A stretch of DNA of 64,000 nucleotides from Diospyros lotus. Taxonomy: Eukaryota > Streptophyta > Magnoliopsida > Ericales > Ebenaceae. Shown piece after piece: positions 35,796-46,643 of this stretch (position 1 is the stretch's first letter; every line of letters starts with the position of its first letter). Location of the stretch: NCBI RefSeq assembly GCF_014633365.1, contig NC_068351.1, forward strand, positions 23,072,866 to 23,136,865, written 5' to 3'. The notes beneath the pieces were generated by a model. That model had not been told where the DNA came from. It worked only from the letters and a program-made list of their open reading frames with translations, and did no database searches. The translations under genes and the position numbers were made by a program.

Positions 35796-37200
35796 GTTTG
35801 ACATGCTGCCCAACCGCCTCCCGGCCCCTCCCGCTCCCTCGGGCTTCGGTTTGACCCTTCCCGGGGGTCCCCGTGAAGCATCCGGGCCGACCCTTCGGTG
35901 GCCCAGTGCGTTCCGTTCTCTTTGGTGGGGCCCGGCCAAATTGTTTGGCTATTTTTATTATTTTTATCCGATCCATGAGTGTATGACACTTATGGGCGGT
36001 GATTAAAATTGGGTCAGGGCCGTTAATTGGTTTATTTTTAATTATTGGGCTGCTAGTGTATGTTGGACATACATTGGTTGATCCAAGGCCTGTTGAGCCT
36101 TGTTAGTTAGACTAATTGATGGAGCCCAAGCCCAACACAATTAAAACAATTTTGTTTTTCCAAAATCATACAAATTTTTCAATTTATTGAAAGCGTTTCA
36201 TTAAGATTGAAATAGATGCGACAATTAATTAACATAATCTAAATGAATCAATTAGATTGATTGCATGGGTGTATGGTATGGATCGAGTCGACCATTTATT
36301 TTATGTTGGGAATGAATGCTTGTAAATTTGGTTTTTGAAATAGGGCCTGCGTGTCCTGCTTCTCTTATACTCTAATGTACATTCTCTTCTCATCTCACTC
36401 CCCCCGAATGTAACTCGGGGTTTCTGATTCTATGTAATGTATGTAGAATAGAATAGAGCATCGATAGTTGTAGTTTGTATGAAGAGCAAGAGATGGAGCC
36501 AAATTGAAGACAAGATTCGAAGACCAATGAAGGCTTGAAGAATGTGCTTATGAAGCAAGATGTGATTCTTCACCTAGGTTTGACCCGCTAGCTTTCCTTC
36601 TATGGCTCGAGGGGGCTAGCCGTAGTTATCCATACCATACACCGGTTTGAGTCGGTTATTATGCATTATTAATTTGATTAATTGCATGTGATGAGACCTA
36701 AATAAATAAATAATAAATCCCTCATTAATATTAAGCCAACTTGCCTTCCATCATTATGAAGCATTAGGTTTCTAGCTGGCACTTGATTTGTTGAGTCACT
36801 CAAGGTCATGTGTCACCTATGATTCCTATGCTTCATGGGCCATGAGATGTCCCTGAATGATGGGTCCGACTTAACTAGAAAAGTGGGGTTTGTTGAGTCA
36901 CTCAAGGCCTTACTGAGTATAGAGGCAAAGATTGGGAGTCACATAAGATGTGCTTGGCAAGGAGTTGTCAACCCAATGAATCTAGGAGTTGCATGGAGAT
37001 GCAATTGGTAGCAAGTACCTACCTAATCGATCCTAACACAATTTGTTGAGTCACTCAAGGTTGTGCGAGGGGAGATGGGATCCTAGCTCACTAGGAAATC
37101 TTCCAACGGGATTTCCCGAGTTATGTCTAGAGGGTGGCAAACTCGTAGAAAATAGTGGGAGCAATCATAAAATGTTACTTCTTGCAATTTATGATTTCGT
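35796..37200 (+). other. Copia leader between GC block and gag
   Basis: Untranslated leader continuing to gag. The phrase TTGTTGAGTCACTCAAGG recurs about three times (near 36798, 36899 and 37043) with GC-moderate spacers, a small internal repeat. No protein domain recognised. Confidence 0.55.
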
Positions 37201-37960
37201 AATTCAATATGATTATAATAATATCTCTATTCAGTTGTTGATCCAGAATGTCTGGAAACATGTCGATAAGATCGACACTCGAGGGAAATTATACCTTCAA
37301 TGAGACTAATTTCTATGACTGGGAGATCATCTTGAGGATAGTCTTCACGTATGATAAGATTCTTTATGCGATAGAGAGCTATCTTCTTACGAAGCCACCA
37401 GTTAAGGAAATAGTAGCACATAAGGCCTAGGCGATGCACAAGGGTGATATGATCATCGCTTGGTATATCATCTTGGTTGCCATGACCCCGAAACATAGGT
37501 CGCCACATAAGAGTTATGATGCCTATGAGATCATGGCTAGGCTCAAGGATCATCTGTTGAGAAGCATGTCATGGAGATGGTATGTTTTATCAATAGGTTG
37601 CCAGAGCTAAACTTGGGTATGGATGCAGAAACTTACCCCAGACTTGGTGCTACAATCCCTCCCTAAAAGTTATGGATAAGACTCTTGGAGAGTAGCTGTC
37701 CATACTAAGGGAGACCGAGCTTAAAATTGATTATAGGCCAAGGGAAGTGTTCTCTTAGTTGAAGGGCCCAAGGCGCACAAGGGCAAGCCCAAGAGTAAGA
37801 AAGCCAAAAGGAAGAAAAGTTCTTCCATAGCACAATCTGGAAAAGTCCAGAAGACCAAAACCTAAAAGGGTAAATAGGATGCGATCTATTTCCACTATGA
37901 TAAACCGAGAGGTGTAGAGTAAGAAGAGTTCTACTCAGGGCACTTCAGGTATTTATGTTA
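37201..37960 (+). pseudogene. Copia gag remnant (UBN2 type)
   Basis: Capsid-type protein. The frame from 37248 reads MSGNMSIRSTLEG and then FNETNFYDWEIILRIVF, matching the usual gag start with its NFxDW..LRIV motif. A TAG at 37428 breaks it, and later blocks (ARLKDHLLRS, LVLQSLPKSYG) appear in other frames. The zinc-knuckle region near 37890 keeps only a vestige (YFHYDKPRG, then YSGHF). It is not functional. Confidence 0.75.
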
Positions 37961-38874
37961 TTGGAATTAATCTATCTACTTCTGATCAGTCCACATGGGT
38001 ATTAGATGCTGGATCTAGTGCTCATATTTACACTTTTGTGTATGGGCTTAAGAGTACGAGGAGATTAATAATGGGAGAAGTGTACCTACACATGAGAAAT
38101 GGATCAAGAGTTGTTCCATTAGTTGTAGGGACCTATTTATTGATATTATCCACAGGGCTTGTATTAGAGTTACATAACTATTACTACAATCCTAGTTTGA
38201 CTAGGAGTATAATTTCTAATTCTTGTTTGACAAGGATGGATATTCATTTTTATTTAAAGGACAATAGTTGTTCGTTTTATAAAAATGAGTTGTTTTATGG
38301 TAAAGCAACAATATGTAATGGTTTGTATGTCCTTGATGTTGATACTCCTATCAGTAACATAAATACTAAGCGACTTAAATCAGATGATTTAAATAGCACT
38401 TATTTATGGCATTGTCGCCTTGGCCATATAAATGAGAGTCGCATATCCAATTTGTATAAAAATGGATACCTTAGCACATTTGATTATGAATCATATGGTG
38501 CTTGCGAATCTTGTTTACTTGGTAAGATGACTAAATCTCCTTTTAAAGGAAATGGAGAGAGGGCCACAGAAGTGCTAGAGCTTGTGCACACTGATGTGTG
38601 TGGGCCCATGTCCACCCAGGCTCGAGGTGGGTATGTCTACTTCATAACCTTTACTGATGATAGATCACGTTTTGGTTATGTGTATCTCATGAAACACAAA
38701 TCAGAAGCTTTTGAAAAGTTCAAGGAATTCAGATTTGAAGTAGAGAAACAAACTGAGAAAAGTATCAAAGTACTTCGATCAGATCGAGATGGTGAATACT
38801 TGAACAGTGAGTTTCTAGATCATCTGAAGCAGAATGTGATTCTCTCACAATGGACTCCACCTAGAACATCATAG
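37961..38874 (+). pseudogene. Copia protease and integrase part, broken
   Basis: One open frame runs from upstream of 37990 to TAG at 38872. The protease active-site block reads STWVLDAGSSAHI: the usual D-T/S-G is D-A-G, a change expected to damage catalysis. The GAG-pre-integrase zinc region follows as WHCRLGHINESR with CESCLLGKM (H-x4-H, C-x2-C). The integrase core shows HTDVCGP, FTDDRSRFGYVYLMKHKSE and LRSDRDGEYLNSEF, placing the D, D and E residues. The frame stops just after SQWTPPRTS, where related elements continue into HNGVSERRNR. Confidence 0.88.
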
Positions 38875-39534
38875 ATGAATGGTGTGTCTAAAGGAGGAAT
38901 ATCACCTTGTTGGACATGGTCTGGTCCATGATGAGTCGCGCTGAACTCCCTATTTCATTTTGAGGATACGCACTCCTCACCGCGATCTTTGTTTTGAACA
39001 GGGTTCCAAGTAAATCAGTTACTCAGACTCCATATAAGATATGGAAAGGAAAGAAGCTAAATTTGTCTTTCCTTAAGATTTGGGGTTGTCAAATTTATGT
39101 TAAACGTGTTGACAGTAATAAGCTACAACCCAAATCGACGAGATATCTGTTTGTGGGATATCCAAATGGATATTACTTTTACCACCCATGTGAACAAAAG
39201 GTGTTTTGTTGCCAAGCATGTGGTATTCCTTGAGAAGGAATTCTTAGATGCTGTGGCTAGTGGGAGGAATGTTAAGCTCGAATAAGATTCGAGGCGAACC
39301 ACAAATAAATACTCCCCTCCAGGAACCCGAGAAAGATCACACACAAGAAGTTGTGTCAACTCCCCAACCTTCTACACAAGAACCTCATAGGTCGATGAGG
39401 GTTCGTCGCGAGCAAGAGAGATATGGATTTCTCATCTCGGCACATGGAGATGTGCTTCTGGTTGTGAACGATGACCCTACTATCTATGATGAGGCAATGT
39501 CTGACATTGACTCTGGGTTATGACAGATGAATGA
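38875..39534 (+). pseudogene. Copia integrase C-terminal remnant
   Basis: Continuation of pol in shifted frames: NGVSKGG, then NRVPSKSVTQTPYKIWKGKK and LSFLKIWGCQIYVKR (38994 onward), then the linker to RT (QERYGFLISAHGDV) ending at 39523. Two or more frameshifts separate these blocks. Confidence 0.75.
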
Positions 39535-40700
39535 CAAAATAGCTTTCCTTAAAGGAAACCTGGTCGAGGATGTGTATATGACACAGCCTGACGGTTTTGT
39601 TACTCATAAACATGCAAATAAGATTTGCAACTTGCAAAGGTCCATTTGTGGACTAAGACAAGCATCCCGGAGTTAGAATCAATGTTTTGATGAAAAGATC
39701 AAAAAGTTTGATTTTTCACAAAAGGGAACTTGATCCTTGTGTTTACAAGAAGGTTAGTGGGAGAGTGGTAGTCCTTTTAGTCCTATATGTGGACAATATA
39801 TTGCTCATAGGGAATGGTGTTCCCATGATGCAATTAGTTAAAATATGGCTTTCAAAATATTTTCTCCATGAAGGATTTGGGAGAAGCAACCTATATTCTG
39901 GGAATAAGGATCTATAGAGATAGATCCAGGAGGTTGCTAGCACTCTCCCATAGCGTGTACATTGACAGGGTGCTAAAGAAGTTTAGCATGGAAGATTCTA
40001 GGAGGAGAAGTCTTCCCATGTCACATGGAATACATCTCTCCAAGGCTATGTGTTTAAAGACACAAGATGAGAGAGATAGGATGAGTCGAGCACAATATGC
40101 CTTGGCTATTGGCTCGATCATGTATGCCATGTTATGTACGGGACCTGATATCGCATATACTTTGAGCATATGTAGTAGATATCAAGCTGATCTAGATGAG
40201 AAACACTGGATTACTGTGAAAAACATTCTTAAGTACTTGTGAAGCACTAAAGATATGTTTTTGCCATATGGAGAATAAAAGCATACCATGAAGGGGTTCA
40301 TGGATGTCAGTTTCCAATTCGACCATGATGATTTTAAATCACGTATAGTCGAAATTCATATTCTGCCTATATGGCTGGGCCATGAGTTGGAAGAGTTCCA
40401 ACAAGAGATAGTGGCAGATTCAACAACTGAAGTCGAATACATAAACAACCTTCGAAGCAGCTAAGGAGGTTGTATGGATCCGTAAGTTCTCTGATGAACT
40501 TAAAGTGGTGTCCAGCATTGTTGATCCAATAACAGTTATTGGGACAACAATAGAGCCATCGCGTAAGCGAAGGAACCACGGTCTCATCAACGGACCAAAC
40601 TTGTATTGCGGCATCACCATATGATAATGAAGATTATCAGCTGAGGTGACATATGTAGAGAAAGTATAGACGAATGACAACATCGTAAGTCCCTTAACTA
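39535..40700 (+). pseudogene. Copia reverse transcriptase and RNase H, deleted
   Basis: The linker passes straight into IAFLKGNLVEDVYMTQPDGF, so the N-terminal part of RT (fingers and first palm motif) is missing. CGLRQASRS and then LYVDNILLIGNG follow; the usual YVDD is YVDN. The frame shifts at about 39868 to MKDLGEATYILGI and LALSHSVYIDRVLKKF, running intact to TGA at 40240. RNase H text (ADSTTEVEY, AKEPRSHQRTK) continues in broken frames to about 40760. The enzyme cannot be active. Confidence 0.85.
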
Positions 40701-40776
40701 AAGCTCTGTCCCAGGAGAAACATGAAAGTCATGTTCGATCATCAGGTATAAGATACATGAATGATTGGCTCTAGTG

Positions 40777-40788
40777 CAAGTGGGAGAT
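40777..40788 (+). other. Copia polypurine tract
   Basis: CAAGTGGGAGAT directly before the 3' LTR start, the plus-strand priming site. Confidence 0.85.
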
Positions 40789-42776
40789 TGTTAGTGTAGG
40801 TGCTCTAGACCCAATCAGATTGGGCATGTTGTACACTGACAATTGTAATCATGTTATTATTTGAATAAAGAGTTATTCAAATTCACAAGAAGTCATTCTA
40901 TTAGTTTCTTGTTATTATTGTAATAACCGAATGAAACTAGATAGAAGTCCATATGATGTATACTGTGAATAATCTATAAAGATGTGAGATGATGCATCAC
41001 AGTTTCTAGACATCATTAAACGTCCCAAGTTGTAGCAATGTCAAGAATGGACATTGACAATTGCAGTAAGACTTGTATGTGCTATGTGATAGCAATGGGG
41101 GTCTCACACTCATAGGCATGGAGATGCCTAGACAAGTACATAAGTGACCAATGTTGGAGAACGTGTCACTGGACATGACTTGCCATGAGAATCCATTTTG
41201 GTTATATGTTGATGGAATTCTCATACGAGATGGGTGTAACTAATCCTTGGACCTGAGGTTGTCACAGTCATCTCATAAGAAGACCGATATGCTTTGACAT
41301 CGTTTCGATGGGCCTAGATAAAGGCTGCACGTGGGCGATCGTTGGGCATATCGTGAAGCTTATGGAGATGGGTGCATAACCAAGATGGGACTCGTCTATC
41401 CCTTGATAGAGAATGATGTATCTAAGGCGCCTTCGGTGGATATTCACTTTAAATCCATGGCCATGGTAAAAGAGATCAATAAGGAGTTATTGATTTACTT
41501 TCTATTAAGTGAAGATATCCAGAAGACCGAAGAAAACTCATGTGATCGTTATCAAGCAACACATCGCCATACTTGAGATCACATAAGATACATTGACGAG
41601 AGGATCGTATTACACGGTAACCATGCTCGTGAAAGGTTATTTGCGGATTATGAATCCTTCTGAATAATTGGGTAGGCATGACGCCTTGCTAGAGGCCAAT
41701 CTTGTCTTATGTGTTCGTACCGACACATTGCCAACATATTCGGAAGCCTAATGAGTCATACGCAATAGGCACGGTCCCTGGCTTAAACTAGGAGAGTGGA
41801 CGTATGGTTAAGAGGGACACTTCGGCAAGAAGTTGTGCCGTCGTAGGTTCTCACGGGAAAAGAACAAATAGACGTAATGACGTCGATATGACGAGGAGTC
41901 GTCATAATGGAAGGAGTTTCCTAAAAATGGCATTTGATTAAATTAGGAAGGAGTTTCTAATTTAATGATTTTCTATTTGTTGGAGTGGCAAATAGGAAAT
42001 AAAATATTTTTGGGCTTAAGTTAATATTTGGACTAAATTAGATTTGGGCCAAATATTAAATTAAATATTATATTTGGACTAAATTGGATTTGGGCCAAAT
42101 ATTAAAATAAATATTATATTTGGATTAAATTAGATTTGGGCCAAATATTAAATATTATATTTGGACCAAATTAGATTTGGGCCAAATATTAAATAAAATA
42201 TATTTGGGCTTGAATTAGATTCGGGCCATAATATTTTATTTAACCTATAAAAAGATTGAGCCATTTAATTATATTTCTAGTTGGACTAGAATAAGCCCAC
42301 TTATGATTCTAATTAAATTAGAATTAATGGGCTAGCCCAATCCATTAGGGTTTTAGAAACCCTAGGATATTTCATTATAAATATCCTTTTATAGGTTGCC
42401 CATTATAGTGGTGATTTTTGGTGTCGTTTTTCAAGAGTTGAAAAACGCATTGCCGTTCACTCTTCCCCGTTTCTTTTGGCATCGATTTGAAACGTGGGTG
42501 TTTTTTTACCGTCCATATACAAGCCGCGCAAAGGAGAAGGAGCTAGCACTCCTATTCCACTCTCCTTGCCAACGGACGCGTGCCGCGTATCACGAGTTAG
42601 AGGCCGGACACTTGGACGGCTCGAATCCGCGAACGACTCGATAATCTAAAGGTTAGATTTATTTATTTGTTTGTGAATGATTTGATTTCGACGTTGATCC
42701 AATCGCCGGGATCGGGGTAAGGTTCAAAATTTTTGAACTACGCTGCTTGCCCCGTAGCGATCTTGCTTTACTTTCA
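40789..42776 (+). repeat. Copia 3' LTR
   Basis: 1988 bp, the same ends as the 5' LTR. It is 46 bp longer because it carries one more unit of the TTGGACTAAATTAGATTTGG repeat (about 42030-42200). I count roughly a dozen substitutions against the 5' LTR, mostly C/T or G/A. Confidence 0.95.
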
Positions 42777-43481
42777 TTGATGACATCATATATAAATGTT
42801 TCTTTTTGTATTCTGAAGGCAGATTTTAAAAAATATATAATTTAGACTCAAAGCACATTTTTTTCATGTAGATTCCAACTGTTCAAAATATGTCATCCTA
42901 CTTCATTAGTTCTTAGATTGGTTCTTAGATTGGATAATATATTTTCTTCTTTATGAAATGTTATGGTGATTACATGTTCAAGAATAGAGAATGAACTCAA
43001 AACTGCAATTTCAGCTGAAATTAGGGTTGGGAAATTTAGATGAGAGAGGTTGAAGATGATGAAGGGATAGTTTTGAAGCAATATTAGGAAGGCAGTCAGC
43101 CAGGTAGCATTTGCCTGGTCTTATTTGGGCTTCTAATTCATATCATCCAGCTTTTTAACACGCACATATATATATATATTGATTTGATGCATTGGTTGGC
43201 TGGATTGGATGTTTTTAACTTCTTGTTAAAATTCTTGCATGTGCTTTGAGTCTTTGACTACGTCTAGATGTGAGCAGTACTATAACCAATTACATAATGC
43301 CCTTCACATTTTCTTATATTTTGTTGAAGTTTTCCTTGTGGCAATTTCCTTACCTTTTTTTTGTGTGTGTTGCTCAAAAGACATGTAATGATAAAGGTGA
43401 ATGTGACATTGAAACCTTTGAGTAAGACCCAAGTCTTTTTTTGAGATTTTTATGATTGATATTGTTTTTTAATCCATATAG
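42777..43481. other. Intron 5 of second CACTA gene, right part
   Basis: Starts with TTGAT, the right target duplication of the copia element, and ends with the acceptor CCATATAG before exon 6. AT-rich; no coding blocks. Confidence 0.6.
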
Positions 43482-44310
43482 GAGAAAATTTCTGAGATTG
43501 AGAGCCAAGGCACGTCTTCACAGTCAGTCTCCTTAAATGATTCACTTGCTCGTGTGCTAGGAAAAGAACATTCAGGCCGAGTTCGAGGTTTGGGCTTCGG
43601 TCCTAGTCCAAACCAAGTTTTGGGGACCACTGCTCAATTCAGTGGGACACCCTCGTCATCCAATAATACTAGTACACCTATTGTACAATATGTGAAAAAA
43701 TTGGAGAAAAAATTAGAGACTAGTCAACAAGAGGTTCGAAGTTTAAAGAGTGCAATGGCTTATATTTTCACCAATATCGTGGGGAATATACCACCTGAGT
43801 TTGCTGCTATGCTCAATACAATGGTATGTTAATATATTAATTCTTAAATTATGAATTTTAATTTTTCATTTCAAGTGATTGTTTATGTTTATCTCCACAA
43901 ATATTCATCAAAGTATGTTTTTTCTTTTTGTATACATATCTAATATAATTTTAATTATTTTAGGCACCAGATGCACATAGTGGACCAGTGTCACCAGCAG
44001 GAAGGCTCTCTTCTAATGCAAGTCATGACATTCATCAGACCCATCAAGATCCAAACCAACAAAGTTGATGTGATGATACGGAACTTCATTTTGGATATTA
44101 AATTGTTTAAAATATGTTACATATTTGGATATTTAAGTTGTATTGAATATTTATGGTTTATTGATTAAATGGATTTAAATATTGTGTATGTGAATTTTGT
44201 ATATATGTTATAAATTTTAGGTTATTTGTGAGTTGCATTGTGAGTAATTTGGCACAGGTTTTTGTTTTGGTGAACAAAAAAGCAAGCTGGGAGTGATTCT
44301 TTTAGGCTTT

Positions 44311-44944
44311 TAGTGGCGGTTTCAAAACCGCAGCTAAAAGCCACGATATCAAAATTAAAACTGCCGCTAAAGTGCCAAAAATCAAGCGTGAAAATTTAGC
44401 GGCGGTTTCAAAACCGCCGCTAAAATCAAAATAAAATCGCTGTTATTTTTTACAAATTATTTTATTTCAGCAGCGGTTATATAACCGCCGCTAAAAATCA
44501 AAATAAAACCGCTGCTAATTGTTTTAACAATTGTTTTATTTTAGCGGCGGTTTCTTTAAACCGCTGCGAAATATGATTTTAGCAGCGGTTAAATAATCGC
44601 CGCTAAAAATAAAATACTCACTAAAAATTCTTAGCGGCGGTTTGCTAAACCGCCGCTAAAAATACATAACCACTGGAAATAAAATAATATCTAAATATTT
44701 AGCGGCGGTTACCAAACCGCCGCTAATTGTTTACAAAACCGCCGCTAAATGTCAAACTTAGCGACGGTTTGTAAACCGCCGCAAAAAACAACATTTAGCA
44801 GCGGTTATTTCAGCGGTTGTTGAAAACCGCCGCTAAATACCTCACGACAGCTGTATTAGCGGCGGTTTTCAAAACCGCCGCTAAAGCACTTTGCGGCGGT
44901 TAAAAACCTCCGCTAAATAACAAAACAATCGCCGCTAAAATGCT
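44311..44944. repeat. CACTA right subterminal palindrome array
   Basis: About fifteen units of TAGCGGCGGTTT..AAACCGCCGCTAAA and variants, denser and better conserved than the left array. Most are inverted pairs with 2-6 base centres. Confidence 0.92.
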
Positions 44945-44958
44945 GTTTTTTTGTAGTG
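44945..44958 (-). repeat. CACTA right terminal inverted repeat
   Basis: GTTTTTTTGTAGTG, the exact inverse of 20813-20826; followed by the target duplication CAT. Confidence 0.95.
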
Positions 44959-46525
44959 CATGTTCCAAGGAAATGAGCAGGCATAAAGGTAAAGGGGTTG
45001 CTAAAGTCTGATCGTATTGGTAGTCGTGTGGTAGGTCCTACACCAAGGCTAGAACAAGTTGTTTCAATTATTTTATGTTTAATATGTTGGAAGGATATTG
45101 TAATATTGTGGTTGTTGAACGATTTTGTATGAATTTACTCCCTTTAAAATTACAATGTTTTGTTAAGTTTCGATTTTAGCTTCCGTAAGTGTTTGGTTTA
45201 CCATTCCTTGAGCTTATCATTTGGAATGTTAAACATGTGTATGTTGGGAACTTTTAAATACGATGCTTGTTGTGGTGTATTTATGGAGATTTTATATTGA
45301 GGAAATCGTTTGTGATGAAAGAAAAAGAAAAGTCCCAGCATAGTGACACGCCTTTAGAAAAGTGGGGTGTTACAGCAAAGGCACCCCTAAATATCTCATA
45401 GGTAAGTTGCCTTTCCGGAACCATGAGGGATTGAATATTTATTCTCTTAGAGATTCATCAGTACATGAAACAAAGCAATCACTCTTCGAGGAGTTAGTGT
45501 ACTGAGACTAAACATAGAAGAGAACCTTTCCAGGCAAGACTTCAATAAGCTTACTAAAGTAAGGTCTCCATGAGAGAACAAAAGCAGGTCATCTGCGAAC
45601 ATAAGCATCACCAGCTGAGATTGCTTACATTTTCAATGAAATTCAAAATTTGAAGTCATTGTACTTTAGTGCACAATACCATGCAAGACTTGCATCACAA
45701 GAACAAATATGTAAGGGGAAAGAGGGTCCCCTTGTCTCAAACCTCGACCCTTGGGAAAAAACCCATTAACCTACCTATTAATCTTAACCGAATATTAAGG
45801 AGTCGTAACTTGCTCATAAATCCAGGTACAAAATTGCGGAGGGAAATTCTTTAACTTAAGAACCATTAGGAGGAAATCCCACTCCATTGTATTATATGCT
45901 TTAGCTAAATCCACTTTCATTGCACAACGAGGAGGTCCTTTATGGAGATGGTATTGAAAAACCAACTGGCATGAATGCCGCTTGAGCCTCATCTGCCAAA
46001 CCAACAAGCACTAGCTTAATTCTATTGGCTAGGATCTTGGTAATGACTTTATACCAAACGTTACAACAAGAGATAGGCTGAAACTTCGATGGCAACTCAA
46101 CGTTAGGGACCTTGGGAAAGAGACAAATGACAGTTGCATTCATTTGCCTCAACAGGCGACTCGTACAGAAGAAACCACGGATCACATCCACTACATCAAG
46201 ACCCACAATCTCCCAGGCCTTCTAAAAAAAATTTAACAGTAAACTGTCTGGCCCAGGGGCTTTATCATTGCCTATACTGAAAAGAGTTCTCTTAATTTCC
46301 TAAACTAAAATGTCAGCAATGAGCCCTCCCACTGATCCTGAGACAAGTGCCTCTCAATTAATGGGGCAACATTATCAGGGTATAAAGGAGTTGAATGCAT
46401 ACGTTAACCAAGAAGATTTTGGAAATAGGATTGATGTGGATGAGATGGCCTTAGCATTTTATGACAAGTGTGATTTGGGCGATTTTAAAAGCTAACTTTA
46501 AGGAAATCGGGCTAATGATTTTGAG

Positions 46526-46544
46526 TCATCAGCTTTGCTGATGA
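46526..46544. repeat. Perfect palindrome, 8-bp stem
   Basis: TCATCAGC, loop TTT, GCTGATGA. Confidence 0.9.
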
Positions 46545-46622
46545 GGACTATGCTTTTTTGGGCAAATTCCTTCGTTTAGGCCTCGAAATTAGCAAATTTT
46601 CTATTTTTGAAAATAATTGATT

Positions 46623-46643
46623 CCCTAATAACTTTTATTAGGG
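46623..46643. repeat. Perfect palindrome, 9-bp stem
   Basis: CCCTAATAA, loop CTT, TTATTAGGG; the next outer pair T-A also matches. Confidence 0.9.

Larger units (their letters stand above)
33200..42776 (+). mobile_element. Ty1/copia retrotransposon, duplication TTGAT
   Basis: 9577 bp with LTRs at both ends and a perfect 5-bp target duplication TTGAT (33195-33199 and 42777-42781). Order: LTR, tRNA-Met primer site, long leader with a GC-rich block, gag, protease, integrase, RT, RNase H, polypurine tract, LTR, the Ty1/copia order. The LTRs differ at about a dozen positions plus one 46-bp repeat unit, yet every coding domain has stops, frameshifts or deletions. I therefore infer a defective copy recently mobilised by proteins from another element. 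RNase H text (ALSHSVYIDRVLKKF, PMSHGIHLSK) and the 1.9-kb LTRs suggest the Tork/Angela side of copia; that lineage call is tentative. Confidence 0.95.
30241..44068 (+). pseudogene. Second CACTA gene, Transposase_24/TNPA-like
   Basis: Encodes the class of protein found beside TNP2 in plant CACTA elements, thought to bind the subterminal repeats. Exons: 30241-30544, 30629-30870, 30946-31152, 31244-31336, 31421-31522, 43482-43823 and 43964-44068, all with GT/AG borders, summing to exactly 465 codons including the final TGA. Features in order: basic start MIRKKRLRKTG; a Pro/Ser/Thr-rich region of PPQP repeats (about residues 25-80); the conserved core with WKDNRCKLYHEWYD, HPPGISQD and HTGGSKSLARKKYE; GRVRGLGFGPSP; and a coiled coil YVKKLEKKLETSQQEVRSLK. 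The one lesion is TAA at 31108 after GISQD, where the family usually has Gln, so one C-to-T change explains it. Intron 5 is 11,959 bp and holds the copia element and a captured gene fragment. Confidence 0.88.
20813..44958 (+). mobile_element. Large CACTA (En/Spm) transposon, duplication CAT
   Basis: 24,146 bp from CACTACAAAAAAAC to its exact inverse, flanked by a perfect 3-bp duplication CAT (20810-20812 and 44959-44961). Removing the nested copia element and its duplication leaves about 14.56 kb. Contents from left: subterminal palindrome array, AT-rich DNA, CT-rich promoter zone with GC-rich leader exon, TNP2-type transposase gene (25236-28915), second gene of the Transposase_24/TNPA-like class (30241-44068), subterminal array. 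Both genes are on the plus strand. Because each has in-frame lesions, this copy is not autonomous as it stands, although the structure is complete. Confidence 0.95.
18018..45374 (+). mobile_element. Ty3/gypsy LTR, left-truncated, host of two CACTAs
   Basis: Without the two CACTA insertions this is about 1.75 kb in three pieces: 18018-19235, 20703-20812 and 44959-45374. The right end, AGTGGGGTGTTACA, is a canonical gypsy LTR terminus. The left end lacks the expected TGTAA start, and the neighbouring LINE lacks about 100 bp there, so one deletion probably removed both. No internal region or primer site is attached. A CACTACAA motif at 18156 inside it has no partner. Confidence 0.65.

Noticed and set aside
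35024..35989. 321-residue minus-strand frame and other long frames through the GC block
   Set aside because: Long frames occur in most of the six phases at once and are Arg/Ala/Gly/Pro-rich; this is what GC-rich DNA without stops gives. No domain is visible.
44311..44944. Regular short repeats resembling a CRISPR array
   Set aside because: Units are palindromic, degenerate and separated by short A/T linkers at transposon ends; this is a CACTA subterminal array in plant DNA.
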